From Lingula anatina (Eukaryota > Brachiopoda > Lingulata > Lingulida > Lingulidae): DNA of 64,000 bases. Below the pieces are notes generated by a model. That model ran no database searches and had not been told where the DNA came from. It saw only the letters and a list, made by a program, of their open reading frames with translations. The position numbers and the translations under genes were made by a program. Where the stretch lies: positions 124,001-188,000 of the forward strand of contig NW_019774070.1 of assembly GCF_001039355.2 (NCBI RefSeq), written 5' to 3'. Numbering within the stretch: the stretch's first letter is position 1; every line of letters begins with the position of its first letter. Shown here piece by piece: positions 24,313-36,877 of this stretch.

Positions 24313-26283
24313 ATGCCAGCTGCCATGGAGGTTTTGAACTCTCACAGAGAAATTGGTGTGCAGACCAACATCGTACTGGGGACTCTCAACGTAAAGTTTG
24401 TTATCCAAGACAGTGAAGAGGATATGGTATTTAGCCGACAGTTCTCTGGAGTAAAGACAAACACCGTCTTTAATGGTAGCAGCTGTAGGAGTGAGGAAGC
24501 AGATTCTAATGGACAGGCAACGTCTTCGCCTCTGACCCCTGTGACTTCTCACCAGAGGGCAGCACTTCAGCAGAACTTCCCACGGCTCAGCGAGAATCCA
24601 GGGTTACCATTATACCCACCACTGAGTGTGATTCCATCGTACGGACAGTCTGCATTCCCAACACTTCCTACATCAGTTCTCCCAGCTGGAGTGGTGACCT
24701 CCTCACCGCTACCTCAGCCAAGACAACCCCCATCCCAACCAGCCACCAGGTCGGAACAGATTCTTCGCAGTATTCAGCGATCAGTTGGAAGAGAAACTCT
24801 GCCGCTTGCTTCGAAACAGATCCTTCGTAAACCCAGGAAGGTCGTGAACCCTCGTCCCAGAAATCTGTTATCTCGTCCCTGGTTGGCTAATGCAGTGCGT
24901 GCTGCAGCAGTTGCCTCTGTACAGAATGGACATACAGGTGACTCCCAAAGCTCTGCTGCTGTACCTGTGTCGCAACCAACAGTCAGTAGTAGTAACAGTA
25001 ATACTAGTAACCCAGTTCGTTGCAGTAGTGTTGAAGTGGGAGAAATTACTGAATCTGGACGTGAACTAAAGGAAAATGACAGCAGCAGTAAGCTAAAGAT
25101 ATCAATGACTGTACAAGGACATGACAATGAGGAAACAGAAAAGAGAGAGTCTAACACCAGGAGTGTCTGCCATAGATTGGATGATACCAAAAATGACATT
25201 GATGTCAGCACCAAAGACAGCAATATTGTTCACAAGTCACATGAAAGCATGAACAGAAACAGCCTCCACTCTCCCAGCTCAGAGGGGGACAGTGACACTG
25301 CATCTGTGACTGTGAAAGAAGAGCCACATGAGGAGGACTTTGAATCGTGTCATGTTACAAACTCATCTGACTCTGAAGGACAGAATCTCGATACCCATGA
25401 TTTCTCACCTGTAGGTGGTGACACCAGTGTAGATTCATCCATGATGAGCCCAAACGGAAATCAGGTTCATGATCACAGAGAAATCAGTCCCACTACTAAA
25501 GTGACCTCATCTAATCCTACACCCACCATTGATTCTGCAGTGAACAGTCTAGCAGCATTATCAGGAATGAACTCGGAACATTTCTTTGAGAATTTCATTG
25601 GTCGAAATCTGCATGGAGCAGCTCTGCAACAAGACCCTGTGCAAAGACGGCACAGCTTTGAAAATGGCTCATCAGTTTTCCCTCCACATGGTGCTTTTCC
25701 TCACCAGGATGTACGGAATTCAGAGGACTTGAACTCATCAGCGCCAGTAAGTTCATTTTTCACTTCATATCAGCCCAAAGGTACATTTCTGAACAAAGAG
25801 GAGAGAGACCAGAGAAAGGAACGCTATAAGGAATTTTACAGGGAGCTGACAATTATAGACAATGAATCTGGAAGACGCAAACCAAAATTTGAGTGCCGTC
25901 TGTGCAATGCTGTCTCATCTCGCAAAGATCGCATGATTGACCACATTGAGTTCAAACACTTCAACATTCGCAGTTATCCTTGTGATGGGTGCAATGTTAA
26001 ATTCAGTACATACTCAAATCTTGCCCAGCACCGCAAAAAACAGCATGGACTGGACGGAGTGGACATCCCAAGGGGTCAGGCAGCTTATAACGAGCAGGGA
26101 TTAAGAGTGGACAAGGCTCGTCATGTGAGACACCTGTTCTTTAAGATCCAGGACTATAACAACACAGGATTTATGAACAGGTCTTATCAGTGTAAGTTGT
26201 GTAGTTATAGGTCAACTAGGACTGATCGCATGGTCATACACATTGAGGCTCACCACAGGGAGTACATGTGTAGTAAAGACTGA
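24313..26283 (+). CDS. Zinc-finger protein of 656 residues with C-terminal fingers related to the exon A modules
   Basis: The coding region is a single exon, preceded by a TTTCTATTTCTAG acceptor (exon start 24307) and CCCACCATG. The N-terminus contains REIGVQTNIVLGTLNVKFVI. Residues about 60-500 are Ser/Pro/Asn-rich and low in order, with an acidic VKEEPHEEDFES stretch (VKEEP is a SUMO-site-like motif). The C-terminus has three C2H2 fingers starting at about residues 528 (CRLC...HIEFKH), 557 (CDGC...HRKKQH) and 627 (CKLC...HIEAHH). The first pair has the same RMxDH-x3-KHFN layout, and the same preceding Tyr-rich linker, as the modules at 4249-7109, so the two genes share ancestry. Likely a nuclear DNA-binding regulator. 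No specific orthologue recognised. Confidence 0.9.
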   Translation: MPAAMEVLNSHREIGVQTNIVLGTLNVKFVIQDSEEDMVFSRQFSGVKTNTVFNGSSCRSEEADSNGQATSSPLTPVTSHQRAALQQNFPRLSENPGLPLYPPLSVIPSYGQSAFPTLPTSVLPAGVVTSSPLPQPRQPPSQPATRSEQILRSIQRSVGRETLPLASKQILRKPRKVVNPRPRNLLSRPWLANAVRAAAVASVQNGHTGDSQSSAAVPVSQPTVSSSNSNTSNPVRCSSVEVGEITESGRELKENDSSSKLKISMTVQGHDNEETEKRESNTRSVCHRLDDTKNDIDVSTKDSNIVHKSHESMNRNSLHSPSSEGDSDTASVTVKEEPHEEDFESCHVTNSSDSEGQNLDTHDFSPVGGDTSVDSSMMSPNGNQVHDHREISPTTKVTSSNPTPTIDSAVNSLAALSGMNSEHFFENFIGRNLHGAALQQDPVQRRHSFENGSSVFPPHGAFPHQDVRNSEDLNSSAPVSSFFTSYQPKGTFLNKEERDQRKERYKEFYRELTIIDNESGRRKPKFECRLCNAVSSRKDRMIDHIEFKHFNIRSYPCDGCNVKFSTYSNLAQHRKKQHGLDGVDIPRGQAAYNEQGLRVDKARHVRHLFFKIQDYNNTGFMNRSYQCKLCSYRSTRTDRMVIHIEAHHREYMCSKD

Positions 26284-28225
26284 CCACTACATACACACTG
26301 AGGCTCACCACAGCAAAACCTTTGAATACTGTTAATTTTTATTCATTTTCTTTTGCAATAGGCTACAACCTAGTTAAATGACATATTTTGCCAGCAATGC
26401 TGGTTGTTTAATATCAATTATTTTGGTTTTGAAGTCATTATATTTTATAAGGTAGCATTTCTAAAACTTGATTGTTGTAGGTTTTCTCTACAATTTCACC
26501 ATTGGTAACTCAAAGGATTTGGATGTGTAGCAGTGCCACTGCTCGTTTCCATACAGAAATGAATTGTGTAACCATTTTTATAACAGCTTTTATACTTTCC
26601 TTTTGACAAAGACTGTAATTTGACTTGTGAAGTCTCAATTCATAGATATGCCTTCTATTTTAGGATAGAAATAGTTTTTGTACACAGTACATTTGACAGC
26701 TGTTGCTTTGTATCAAAGTGTGTTTTAATTTACTGACAGATTCAAACTTCCTTTTATTATTTTCTCAATTTTTTTCATTTGATATAGAAATAGATCATCT
26801 TATAAAGGACAATCTTACTAGAAAATTGTTCACAACAATGAAGCATGGCCATGACTTGACTTGTACCATGTATTTTGTAAGGGTTTGTTTGAAGACGTGT
26901 AGCTTTTTGTATGATGCTTTTAACATATTTGTTATCTTGGAATGTTTTTAGTAAGCAACACTGAAAAGAATTTTCATTAAATTAGATATGGCCTTGCATA
27001 TTATGGAATTGTAGTGTTAGAGATGGAAAGGATAATTCATTCACCATGAATTAACGGGCATTGTAAAAGTTAAAGTATATTGTGCAATTTACCAAATGAA
27101 GAGAAGTACATAAGGTTGTACAGAACTGTGGAGTGTTGAGAGGAGATTGTGCTGGTCATTGTGTTAGGTGAGCTTGATGACATTGTGCTAGGTGCTGATA
27201 TGAGTTGGATGACTTTGCGATTGCTTAGCTTTCGTTTTCGGCAAACTTTTTTTACCCAAAGTGTGTAATGTGCAATTTAAAGTTTTTAAAATATCTAAGG
27301 TTTTCATTCATTTGACACAAGGATAAGAAAAAGAAATGTGCAATTTTAACTTAAAAACCTGGAAAAAGTACAAGGACAGAATTATTTGTTATTTTAAGTG
27401 TTATCAGTGAACTTCTTAACTTTACAATTTGTGTATATGTTTTCAGTAGAAATGTATATTTCCGTGAGGTTTAAAATCGACACAAGTCCATTGCACTGGT
27501 TCAATTGTACGAAGTTTGGTTGGAAACAAATGAATAAAATGTTTGAATATATTAAGTGTGTTTGTCTTTGGCAAAATGAATGGATAAGTTGAAGTCGATT
27601 CACTAATACGAGTTTAGTAATTCATTTTTTTAAACGAAACTCTGGAATAAAACCGGTGTGGTAATTCTCTTACCGATCACTTTCTCCCACACTGTCATTT
27701 GGCTGTATCTAAGAAAAAGTATGGGCATTTTTGTTATGGTAAACCTTGTCAATTTGAGACATTTTTGAAGTATTTATTGTGGAAAGCGATTGACTGAAGT
27801 CCTATGACAACAGTGCAGTTGTTTCTTGACATTTTTCTTGAAACAGAAGTATTCATATATTATCCTTTTTGATGACCTGACCATAAGTATCCTGTTATCT
27901 CTGTCTACTCTAAATAGTTAAGCTGGCAGACTTCAAAATCGATACAATACTTGAGTAGCTCCAAAGAGCTAATCTTATGTCTGACTATTGGGATGGTTGA
28001 GCTGACCTTGTTTGAGAAAGTTTTTGATAAATCATGCAATGGATGCATGGTGAATTCACCTTTATTATTGGGGGCGAAGAGACTGGATGCGTCGCCCTTT
28101 CTGTCGGAAAAAGGTCCTCTCTGAGTAAAATTTGATCTCAGTACAAGAAGATTTCATGGTTAAAGGTGCCCCTTTTCGGAAAATGACCCCCCCCCCCCCC
28201 CTTAAAATTGCTGGGTACATGCCTA
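26284..28225 (+). other. 3' UTR and intergenic sequence after the plus-strand zinc-finger gene
   Basis: The first part should be 3' UTR. Candidate AATAAA signals lie at about 27532 (ATGAATAAAATG) and 27646 (GGAATAAAAC). A poly(C) run of about 17 lies at 28184-28201. Near 26284-26320 there is a short repeat of the last coding segment (ACACATTGAGGCTCACCACAG versus ACACACTGAGGCTCACCACAG, in parts), which suggests a small tandem duplication at the gene end. No further gene seen. Confidence 0.55.
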
Positions 28226-29682
28226 CACTGTAAAAACAGTGTTTAGCACTTAAACACATTTCTAAACGCCTGTTTTGTCTCATTTTTTCGACGCTTTTAG
28301 CCCCTAAGCACGTTAAGCAGGTTAAGCTCCCTAACATGTTACACGCTTTGACGCGTTTGACGCCTATTAAATGTTAGGTGTATTTGCTAAACTTTAAGAT
28401 GGTACGGGTTTCAGTTGTTTTAGTCATACACAGGCGCCCAGACACGCACACACGTAGTCACGGTCAACTTTAACTGCTATAGCTATCACTATCTATAACA
28501 GGCACGTACCGTCAACTGCCAACATCGTTGACTTAACTCGCTGACCTTTACAGCGGTATTTATTCCTCCTTGTGGTAGCTGATCTTGCGAGGAAGCTTAT
28601 TGGAATATATTTCTGAAAATCAAGTTAGGAAAATTCACTAGTTTACTAAAGACACGAAACAGCTATCACTTTTACTTTAAAACAGTTTTTTTTCATATTT
28701 TGATTAAATGCGTTACAGTATTGGTATCTATTTATTTTTTCCGGAAGTAATGAACAATAGAACATCAGGATGATGGTTGGGTATTCACTATAATGGTTCA
28801 TTGAAGCTTTCATCGCATGCTGGTTATTTTGGTAACCATGGTCCGAATATTTAACAAATCGCACCGCTCTATAGTCGCCTACTAACCCCAAGCTCAATTT
28901 GGAATTAACCGCTAAATGTAGTTTATACAGCACTAAGATCTAATAAACGGATATATAAGATCTTAGTACAGCATAAGACGTGTTTTGGTTATTTATAAAA
29001 AAGGTTTTCAAAACATTAAATAATGTTTTTCCAGAATGTTATAAAACCGCAGGGGCATCATTTTGCATGGAGTTAAAAACACCCATAACGTTACCATAAC
29101 GTTATTCTATACCATCACCATCATGTATGCAGCTGATAACGTCGTGAATTTGTTATTTGGATTATTACTTAATAGGCCTATTTTAAATAATCACACGTTA
29201 CTGCAAGGAAGGACACAACGCGTTCGAGCAGCCTGCTCCACGCCTCCAACAGCTCCATACGTTTACAAGAGGAAGTGTTAAGCCAAATTGTTGAGTCTAG
29301 TAATAAACTTGTTATGGGATTGTATACCGGTGAAGCATTTTTTTTCTGTGACAAGCTTGAAAAGCTAAACGTGTTGTTCAGCAGCTCCACGTGCTTAGGA
29401 ATTCCACACCTATAGCAGCTCCATATGTTTAGCAGCCTTCCGCGCTTAGCAGGGGAGGTGCTTAGACAATGTGCTTAGCTTGCGATAGACTTATTGTACA
29501 AACATAAAGCGATGAAGCTAAACACATAGCTAAACGCGTAACACTGCCAACGTGTCTTGATTTTTCTTCTGTGAAACGCTTGAAAAGCTATACGTGCTTA
29601 GCTTTTACACATATTTCTAAATGCGTATAGGTGCCTAACGTGTGTTGTATGTATTTAAATGCTAAACACTGTTTTTACAGTG
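28226..29682. mobile_element. Nonautonomous Tc1/mariner-like element, 1457 bp
   Basis: It has terminal inverted repeats CACTGTAAAAACAGTGTTTA... and its inverse ...TAAACACTGTTTTTACAGTG, flanked on both sides by TA (28224-28225 and 29683-29684), the target-site duplication typical of Tc1/mariner elements. Similarity between the ends extends beyond 40 bp. The interior is rich in recurring GCTAAACACG/GTGCTTAGC and CAGCTCCA words. No transposase ORF is present. The right end lies 62 bp upstream of the TATA-like box of Ig gene 1. Confidence 0.85.
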
Positions 29683-29743
29683 TATTTAGTCATATCTTAT
29701 TAAGTCTATGCTATACCATATCAGTACATACACATGCCGCTCA

Positions 29744-29750
29744 TATAAAA
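29744..29750 (+). promoter_or_regulatory. TATA-like box of Ig receptor gene 1
   Basis: TATAAAA lies 87 bp upstream of the ATG at 29831, a plausible distance for transcription start at about 29775 and a short 5' UTR. It is the best TATA match near the gene and is placed directly after the transposon end at 29682. Confidence 0.5.
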
Positions 29751-29830
29751 ACCGATAACCTACATCGCTTCAAAAACAATCATTGACACCCCCTGGTCGT
29801 GTGGTCTGCGTGAAGAAGAAATCCAACAAG

Positions 29831-31871
29831 ATGTCGTCCGATTCAGGAAGATGTGTCCAAATTTCAGCGCTGAGTTTCTTTCTGCTGGTTTACGTGCATC
29901 ACGTTTGCGGTAAATAGATGTAGATATAGCTGTTTGAAGGCCATTTATTGCACCTACGTATATCGTAGACAATTTTTATTAGGTCGTTTCAAGTATCCAA
30001 GTGTATTCAATATGGATAAACAATTCTTATCTTTAAACTTTATTTTTGAATCTTTAAACTTCAATTTTGTTTCACACTTAAGGCCTTGCTCTTTCCATTC
30101 CGTGCATATATTCAATGACTGCAACATAGCTACCTAGTTTTGTTAAATTATAATAACAAAGTTACAAGCTACATAATCTCTTTATGATAACTTCTAGGGT
30201 TAGAAGTAACATTAGCTGGTTTGCCTGCCAATGGGTACGTCATAAATCCTGAGGGCGGCAACCCACAACCATTAAACCTTGTGTGCAGTTACACAGTGGA
30301 TCCTGGAGAGACGCCGTCGTATGTTACATTCTACAAAGATGGAACTGACACAGCAAACCAAATAGTAGTAATACGGGTATCTGATGGAACTCCCAGGAAA
30401 TCCAACAACTATCGCACTAGAGCTGATGTGACTGCTACAGCCTCTGATCCGTCATTCACTTTAACAATCGGTGGAGTCAACATGGCAGATGAGGGGAGCT
30501 ATAGATGTCGTGTTAACACCGAATATAATACAGCCGTCGTGACAACTGAAGAGCAGACCCTGGAATTACTGTGTAAATAAAATGCAGTATAATGTTCATG
30601 TAAATTAAATATATAATAAGTGGCATTTTATTTTACACCACACTTGATCATTACTAAAGCCCACATCTCTCTCCACCAGAAAGGCAGATCCTTATTTAAT
30701 TATTTTTTTAAAACAATTTTTATTGTGAAGGTGCAGTAAGTTATACATTTCAACATGTCTTTGGTTAAAATACCTTTACTTTGGAGAATTTTATGAAATG
30801 GGACATAAGCGATACTAACATTATTTTTTCCATAATTTACCATTTTGCAGTTCGACCTAATCCACCCCAGATTACACGAGGACCCCAAGTTGCCACAGAT
30901 ACCTACCGGGTATCTTGTTCCTCTGATGGCGGCAGACCAGCACCGGAGATAAAATGGTTTAAAATGCAAAGTTCTAATCAGATAGAGGTCGCCATAAATG
31001 CAACCGCGAACACGATGACACCCCAGGGAGACACCTTTCTGGTCGAAAGTGACGTAGAAGTGATGGCAACCCAAGCAGATCCAGTGGAAGTAATTTGCCA
31101 GCTACTGCACGACTCACTTATAAGTCAAACCATGACAAGTATCATTGTCCCTGAAAGTGCACGTATGTATGGATATTAGTTTGGATGTGTAATTGAGAAA
31201 ACGCGTGGAGTATAATCGAACTACTTCCTGCTGCATAGCGTCATTTACTTATGTAAGTGATATAGAATATAATTGCACTAGTTACTAAAAAAATCTCAAT
31301 TAGCAAAATTTTGTCAATTGTTTTAAACCGGAACATGAAAATGATAATGTTGGCTTAGTACATATATATTAGATATGAGGAAATGTATGCGCAGTTTTTG
31401 GAAACTTTAGAAACACGTCTAACTGTTTATTGCGTTGTTAACATTTTAAAATAGTCCTTATTTCTAAAACTTGACACTGATAAAGTATATATTACTCATC
31501 TAATCCTTTACTTCAGCTCCTTCAACGAGATTCCCAAAAGCTACAGGTAGTTATATTTTTTCCTTGTGTCACTACATTAATTACATTAATCACTCTTGAA
31601 TCGATCAACTGCCAAATGAAGAAGGAAGAAAATAATATTATAACATTGATGAAATTGTATTTAAAATGTTAAGAAAATCTCATCGAAATAAGTTAAGCAT
31701 TTCATGTGTTTTTTTTATAAGTGGGCCTTCTATAAGCATATATGTTCATTCTCCTTACCAGTCATTAGTGTTTTAAATTTATCCATTCTGGTAAGATGCT
31801 CAAAGTTACTATGTTGTACTATATATATATATATATATATAGTACAACATAGTAACTTTGAGCATCTTACC

Positions 31872-31916
<45 letters not shown>

Positions 31917-31942
31917 AACATAGTAACTTTGAGCATCTTACC

Positions 31943-31997
<55 letters not shown>

Positions 31998-33798
31998 AAC
32001 ATAGTAACTTTGAGCATCTTACCAGAATGGATAAATTTAAAACACTAATGACTGGTAAGGAGAATGAACATATTATTGCTCTTGCCAAATATTTATGGTT
32101 AGCCTTCCAAAAATGGGACTGTGCTGCACCCATTACCAGTTGAGTAGGTAGAGCCATTTGGGCTCTGTCAAATATGTTTTGTATTTTTCATACCAGGAGT
32201 CGCACAATATCACTATTTAACTTAATTCATATTTATTTATATTTGTATTCCTTTTGTACATTTTCATCTATCCATGTAGATGCATACGTTACAATGAATA
32301 AAGCATATGTATATAGTGGTGTTGGTACATTGGTAATACATTTTTAATATATATTTTTAAAACTAAGGATACAGATATAATTCACATTTGTTGATTTCTG
32401 AAAATGAAATTAATACTGGTTGCGTCACATAACGTTAGCGGTAAATAGGAGGAGATAGACAGCGTAGCTGTTGTATAAGAAATTTATTTTGGCAAAATCT
32501 GAAAGTTGAAGACAATGAACCAACGCTACTTAATAAAACACTGTCCAATTTAAAAAGGAAAATCCACTTAACTCTTTTTAATGTATGAGATCTACCGTGA
32601 TATATTGTTAGCTGAATTTTCAAGTACGAATAAGTGAACTAGTCTTATCATTCTGGAGAAATGGTGCCGTGATGTATGATTATCTGTTTGAATTACAGTG
32701 TTTATTAGTAGAATGTCACACATGTCAAGTAGATAAGGTTAAAATGTAAAAAAATAATAATCTTAAGATTGTTCTGTGATGAGTGACAAGGCGATGATGT
32801 TTGTTTCTCCCTTTCTCTCTCTCTCTCTCTCTCTATCTCTATCTGTGTGTGTGTGTGTGTCACACACGTACTTTTATCATCGAGGGAAATCTTGGATATT
32901 ACTGGGAATCTAGTAAATTAATGAGTTGTATCCTTAACAATACAAATAACATTGGGCTTGCTGCCGGAGCGATAAAACCGCCACCCACCGTCAGAAAGTG
33001 CACTGCCTCGTCTTGGTTCCACGTAATTTATCCACTTAGCACTCGGTACGTACAGAATTCTAGTAAAAATATAATGTACAACACTGCGCGCAGTTTTGGT
33101 AAGTAGGACAAAAGCTAGAACAATATAATAATATCTAGTAGTATTCCACTGTGGTGACAAAATCTTTATACTGTAAAATGGGACAGATATACTCTTCATT
33201 GTAACTTTCTATATATAGGCCTATCTATAAAGAGATATCCTATATTTCTTTTCAGCAGGGACACTTACCTCAATAGCGTCAACAAAAACAGTCGGTGGGA
33301 CAAATCAAGGTACATATACTGATAATAGTCCCTTCGTAAAATTGCCATACCTTTATAAACAGTAAATATCTCTGTATAGATTTTTGTCAATGGGGATGTA
33401 CGTTTTTCCAATGGAATTATCCTTTCAAAGATTGCATAATATTCTCCAACAAAATTATAAGGAGTGACGTAAAATTAAAATGTTTCATTGGATATTTGTA
33501 ATAAAACATTCTATGCAAAGCATTCATGAGTAGACACGTGTTTTGTACTTGAAGAATTATATGATTCTTCCCATTAATACAACCAATAAATTAAATTGTA
33601 AACACATTTCTTGGTTCAGGGAATGGATGGATGGTTGCAGCGGTAGTCCTTATCGTGCTGACAGTATGTCTAACAGGCGTAATACTCTTCTTGGTATTTC
33701 ACTATCGACTATGGACATTCCAAAAACCAAAGCTTGGAAACAAGGTAACGGATACTACAACAACCGTATCTCAACACGAAGCAAATGTCAGGGATTGA
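29831..33798 (+). CDS. Ig receptor gene 1: two-Ig-domain transmembrane protein, short tail
   Basis: Six exons, all joined in phase 1: 29831-29909, 30198-30572, 30851-31162, 31517-31546, 33256-33309 and 33620-33798, giving 342 residues. A signal peptide (LSFFLLVYVHHVCG) ends near residue 26. Domain 1 is V-like with C56 and C130 in a DEGSYRC motif; the core Trp of strand C is replaced by Phe71 (VTFYKDG). Domain 2 is I/C2-like with C174, W187 (IKWFK) and C234. A Thr/Ser-rich stalk is followed by a transmembrane helix at about 288-310 (VVLIVLTVCLTGVILFLVF) and a tail of about 30 residues without YxxL motifs. Family inference: cell-surface recognition or adhesion receptor; the ligand is unknown. 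A GTAACG donor-like site at 33744/33745 could allow a different tail. Confidence 0.85.
31740..32073. repeat. 334-bp palindrome with (TA)n centre and internal triplication
   Basis: The left arm 31740-31821 and right arm 31992-32073 are perfect or nearly perfect inverse copies, about 82 bp each. The inner part of the right arm (AGTACAACATAGTAACTTTG plus AGCATCTTACCAGT) occurs three times in a row, at about 31841, 31912 and 31993, each separated by a long (TA)n run. It lies in intron 4 of Ig gene 1. No ORF with meaning; predicted long hairpin. Confidence 0.95.
32815..32863. repeat. (CT)n then (GT)n microsatellite
   Basis: A TCTCTCTC run followed by CTATCTCTAT and GTGTGTGTGTGTGTCACACACG, in intron 5 region of Ig gene 1. 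Confidence 0.9.
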
Positions 33799-34614
33799 TT
33801 TTACAACTTCTCTACACTGCGCAAGATAGATCCAACAGGGGACTGGCAGTATTTGACATTCTTGAAAAGATAAGGTAGACGTAATGTTATACTACTACTA
33901 AGGCATAAAACTTTGCAGTCTTGCAGACGGATTACAAGATAATCCTTGTTAAATCAAAACCACGATCTAGATCTAGAACACTATGCTATAAGCGCTCTAC
34001 GACGAGGAGCTTCTTTTCCCAGTGACCGTCATTCACATATACAGCTGCAGAAACCAGCCATACAGGCCATCGGACCAAGTAATTATCGCTGGGAAAGGAA
34101 CCACAGTGAATGAATGCATTTCTAAAATACCGCAACATTTATTGATGGATGTTGTAAATATGTTATTGGTATTCTGAAAATATGATTCTCTGTAGCAAAC
34201 TTTTTGATTGTTATACGGGTTAACTGTAAATAGCATGTACAATACTTTTTTTAAAAATGTTTGCTACTTTTAAAGGATCTCGGGTATATATATATATGCG
34301 CATGTATGTGGTTGTGTGATCATGCGTGAGTGTTTACACATGTGTGTATAAAGGGAAAATCCAAAGCATGGCCACAACTGACGGCTGTTACAATATTTAA
34401 ACCGGCCTAGGCCAATTTTCCCAGACCATGCCGCCACTAAATTGTGCAGTTTGGCATGCAGATTATCAGTAGGTATTTATATCTCGGGTATGGCCCTAAA
34501 ATCTTCCTGTATTTGCTGAGATTTGTTTCTTTGATCAGTTGTCTTTTTTTTATCACATACCCAAAAGCTAACAAATGTTATTGGTTATGTATACTCTATA
34601 TATACAGTATGTAC

Positions 34615-34888
34615 CAGTGGCGGATTAAGGGTGTGTGTCAGAGGGGTCCTGACCCCCCCTCCCCCCTCCCTTCGATTTCTGAAAAATAAAAAAAAAACAC
34701 ACCAATGGTTCCCTCTTGAAATTAGTATTTTGACTAGCTGAATCATGGTTTAAACCGTACCAAATGGCAACGCTCGCCCTCTAAAATACCCAAATTTTCG
34801 GGACCCGTTAAAGGGCCCCGAACTCCACGCCAAGGGAAAGGGGGAGGGTCAGCTTTGCGCCCTTCAAATAATCCTGGAACCACCCCTG
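34615..34888. mobile_element. Short inverted-repeat element (CAGTGGCGGATT type)
   Basis: It begins CAGTGGCGGATTAAGG, and its end AATCCTGGAACCACCCCTG is an imperfect inverse of this. A 5-bp direct repeat TGTAC flanks it on both sides (34610-34614 and 34889-34893). The inside has C-rich and G-rich arms (GACCCCCCCTCC... and GGGCCCCGAAC...). It is about 274 bp and has no ORF. Similar GTGGCGGAT elements are, from memory, common in marine invertebrate genomes. Confidence 0.65.
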
Positions 34889-36877
34889 TGTACAATATTA
34901 AAGTCATCAAAATACACATATTACCTTATTGAAAGAGGAAGAAGTGAACCAGCACTATATTTTTCTCCATTATCAACCTTAAAGATATGCCTGTCTATTA
35001 AAATAAATCAGAGGAAGTAAAACAGGAGGCGATGGCCTTCAAATAGCCCAGGCTATCTTCTGCCTTCGCCAGCGTCCGCCTATAGTCTTGCACAACCAGA
35101 AAATTTAATAAGTACGCAAACAGCGATTGCGATAGTTGAGATACGAAACCCACTTTCGCCACGTCTCACCCATGGATGACGCATGCATAGCTTGCATATG
35201 TAGAGTACCTCATGTGATCGAGAAATTGCTGAATAATGGATTGAATACATATAGTAAATAGATGACTGGTGTCTGTTTCACTGTCTGTCGCCCGTATTTC
35301 AAAGTGCAAACACACACTTGTTAATGATAGACGCCGACGCTTGGAGATCAATGAGCGCGCAGCTGACAGCTAGATTCATAACGGGAGTGCCAGAGAGCTT
35401 TTTGTTGTCTTACATCTCCTTATCCCTGTTATCAAATATCCTGTTCTGTTGTCTTGAAGGCATACTTTATAATTTTGATTTATTACGATTTATGTCTGCC
35501 CAGACGAGCATTTTGCAGAAAGCGAACATGTAAGAGATAGGTTGATGGGAATTATTTTGGTGGAGGTGGTGGTGGGCGGTGTGGGTGTGTGTGTGTGTGT
35601 GTGTGTGTGTGGTGGGGGGGGGGGGGGATAGCGCCTTAGTCCAGTAAATAAACCTGGACCAACATGGGTCTCAAAAGTGTATCTGTAAGTTTTATCCTTG
35701 AATTTAATCTTGACAGAGTGATGTACATATTAAATATTGTGTTCAAATAGCCTATCGGTAAAAGTTAATGGTTTTCCTTCTGGCGATAAATGTCTAAATG
35801 TACATCTATCGTTATGATTAAATCCATTTGTTAATTTTGGGCTTCGCTAAAGAAAAGTTTATATCAAAAAGCACATCATAAAAACTTTGCATTGAATGGA
35901 AGTCGAGTGTTTTTAGTGCATAATCGGAAGGCTACTTTCAAACAAAAATCATCGGGTCCTCAAATATGTTGGAAAACAGTGCAAACTATCCAGCTTGTTC
36001 TATTCAATTTCATACATAAATAACATCTCTCCTTAACTCCATTTAAGATGTGTTGATAAGAAAACCAGCGTTGTTTCACCTTTTTCCACATATTTTGAAA
36101 GACAACTTATTTCAAGTAAATACCAGTGTCACAAGCGTCGCCTTGAGGCTCGATTATTCCGGTGCGTTAGCCGTGTTACGTAAGGAAACATTCTGATTCA
36201 CATACACTCGACTTTGACTCAGTCGAACTTTGGAGATTATGTGATCCCTTAGCTAAATATAAAGGCCGGGAAATAAAACCGGCAATTTCTGTCCGCATCG
36301 AAATTATAGTGTCCATTGTGGTCAGTGAAAGCCATTTACCGCTCAGCAAAACTGCACGTTTATACATGTCCGGACGCCAGGAGTACATCAATGTTTTATT
36401 TATGTTTCTTACGTTTAGATAAAATAAACTGATGATTGCTTTAGCTGTACTTTTACAGGTATCATGTCTGGAACATGACATTTCATAAACGTTGTTATTG
36501 ATCATACGTGTCCTCTGACAGGGGTATGCTGTAAATGCCTGTCCACTTTTACTGTATATAGGAAATAATTAATCGTAAATAATTTCCCGGTTATCAGTGG
36601 GAAAGTACGAACAAAGATATTGATAATATGAGTCTACAAATGAGAATGTTATTTTCGTTACACTTTTAAATATCACTGACAAGTAGATATAAACATTTAT
36701 ATCCTCCCGCTACGACTCGTAAACATCTCCAGGACCACAGAGAGAATTTCTAGACATTCACAGATATTTCTCTCGCCATTCGCAAGCTTAAACTGAAGTG
36801 GCCTCAAGAGACAGATAGTGATAATATGCAGCCGCCAGTCCTTCTGTAGGATGTCAAGTATTATATGTCAAAGGGGG

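Noticed and set aside
24774-25223. Minus-strand ORF of 149 codons opposite the plus-strand zinc-finger gene
   Set aside because: A Ser/Leu-rich shadow of the real gene on the other strand; no domain or splice context.
31704-32157. ORFs rich in IYIYIYIY repeats
   Set aside because: Translation of the (TA)n palindrome, not protein coding.
33543-33878. 111-codon ORF over the gene 1 transmembrane exon in another frame
   Set aside because: The phase-1 frame from the acceptor at 33619 gives a clear membrane helix; the alternative frame has none.
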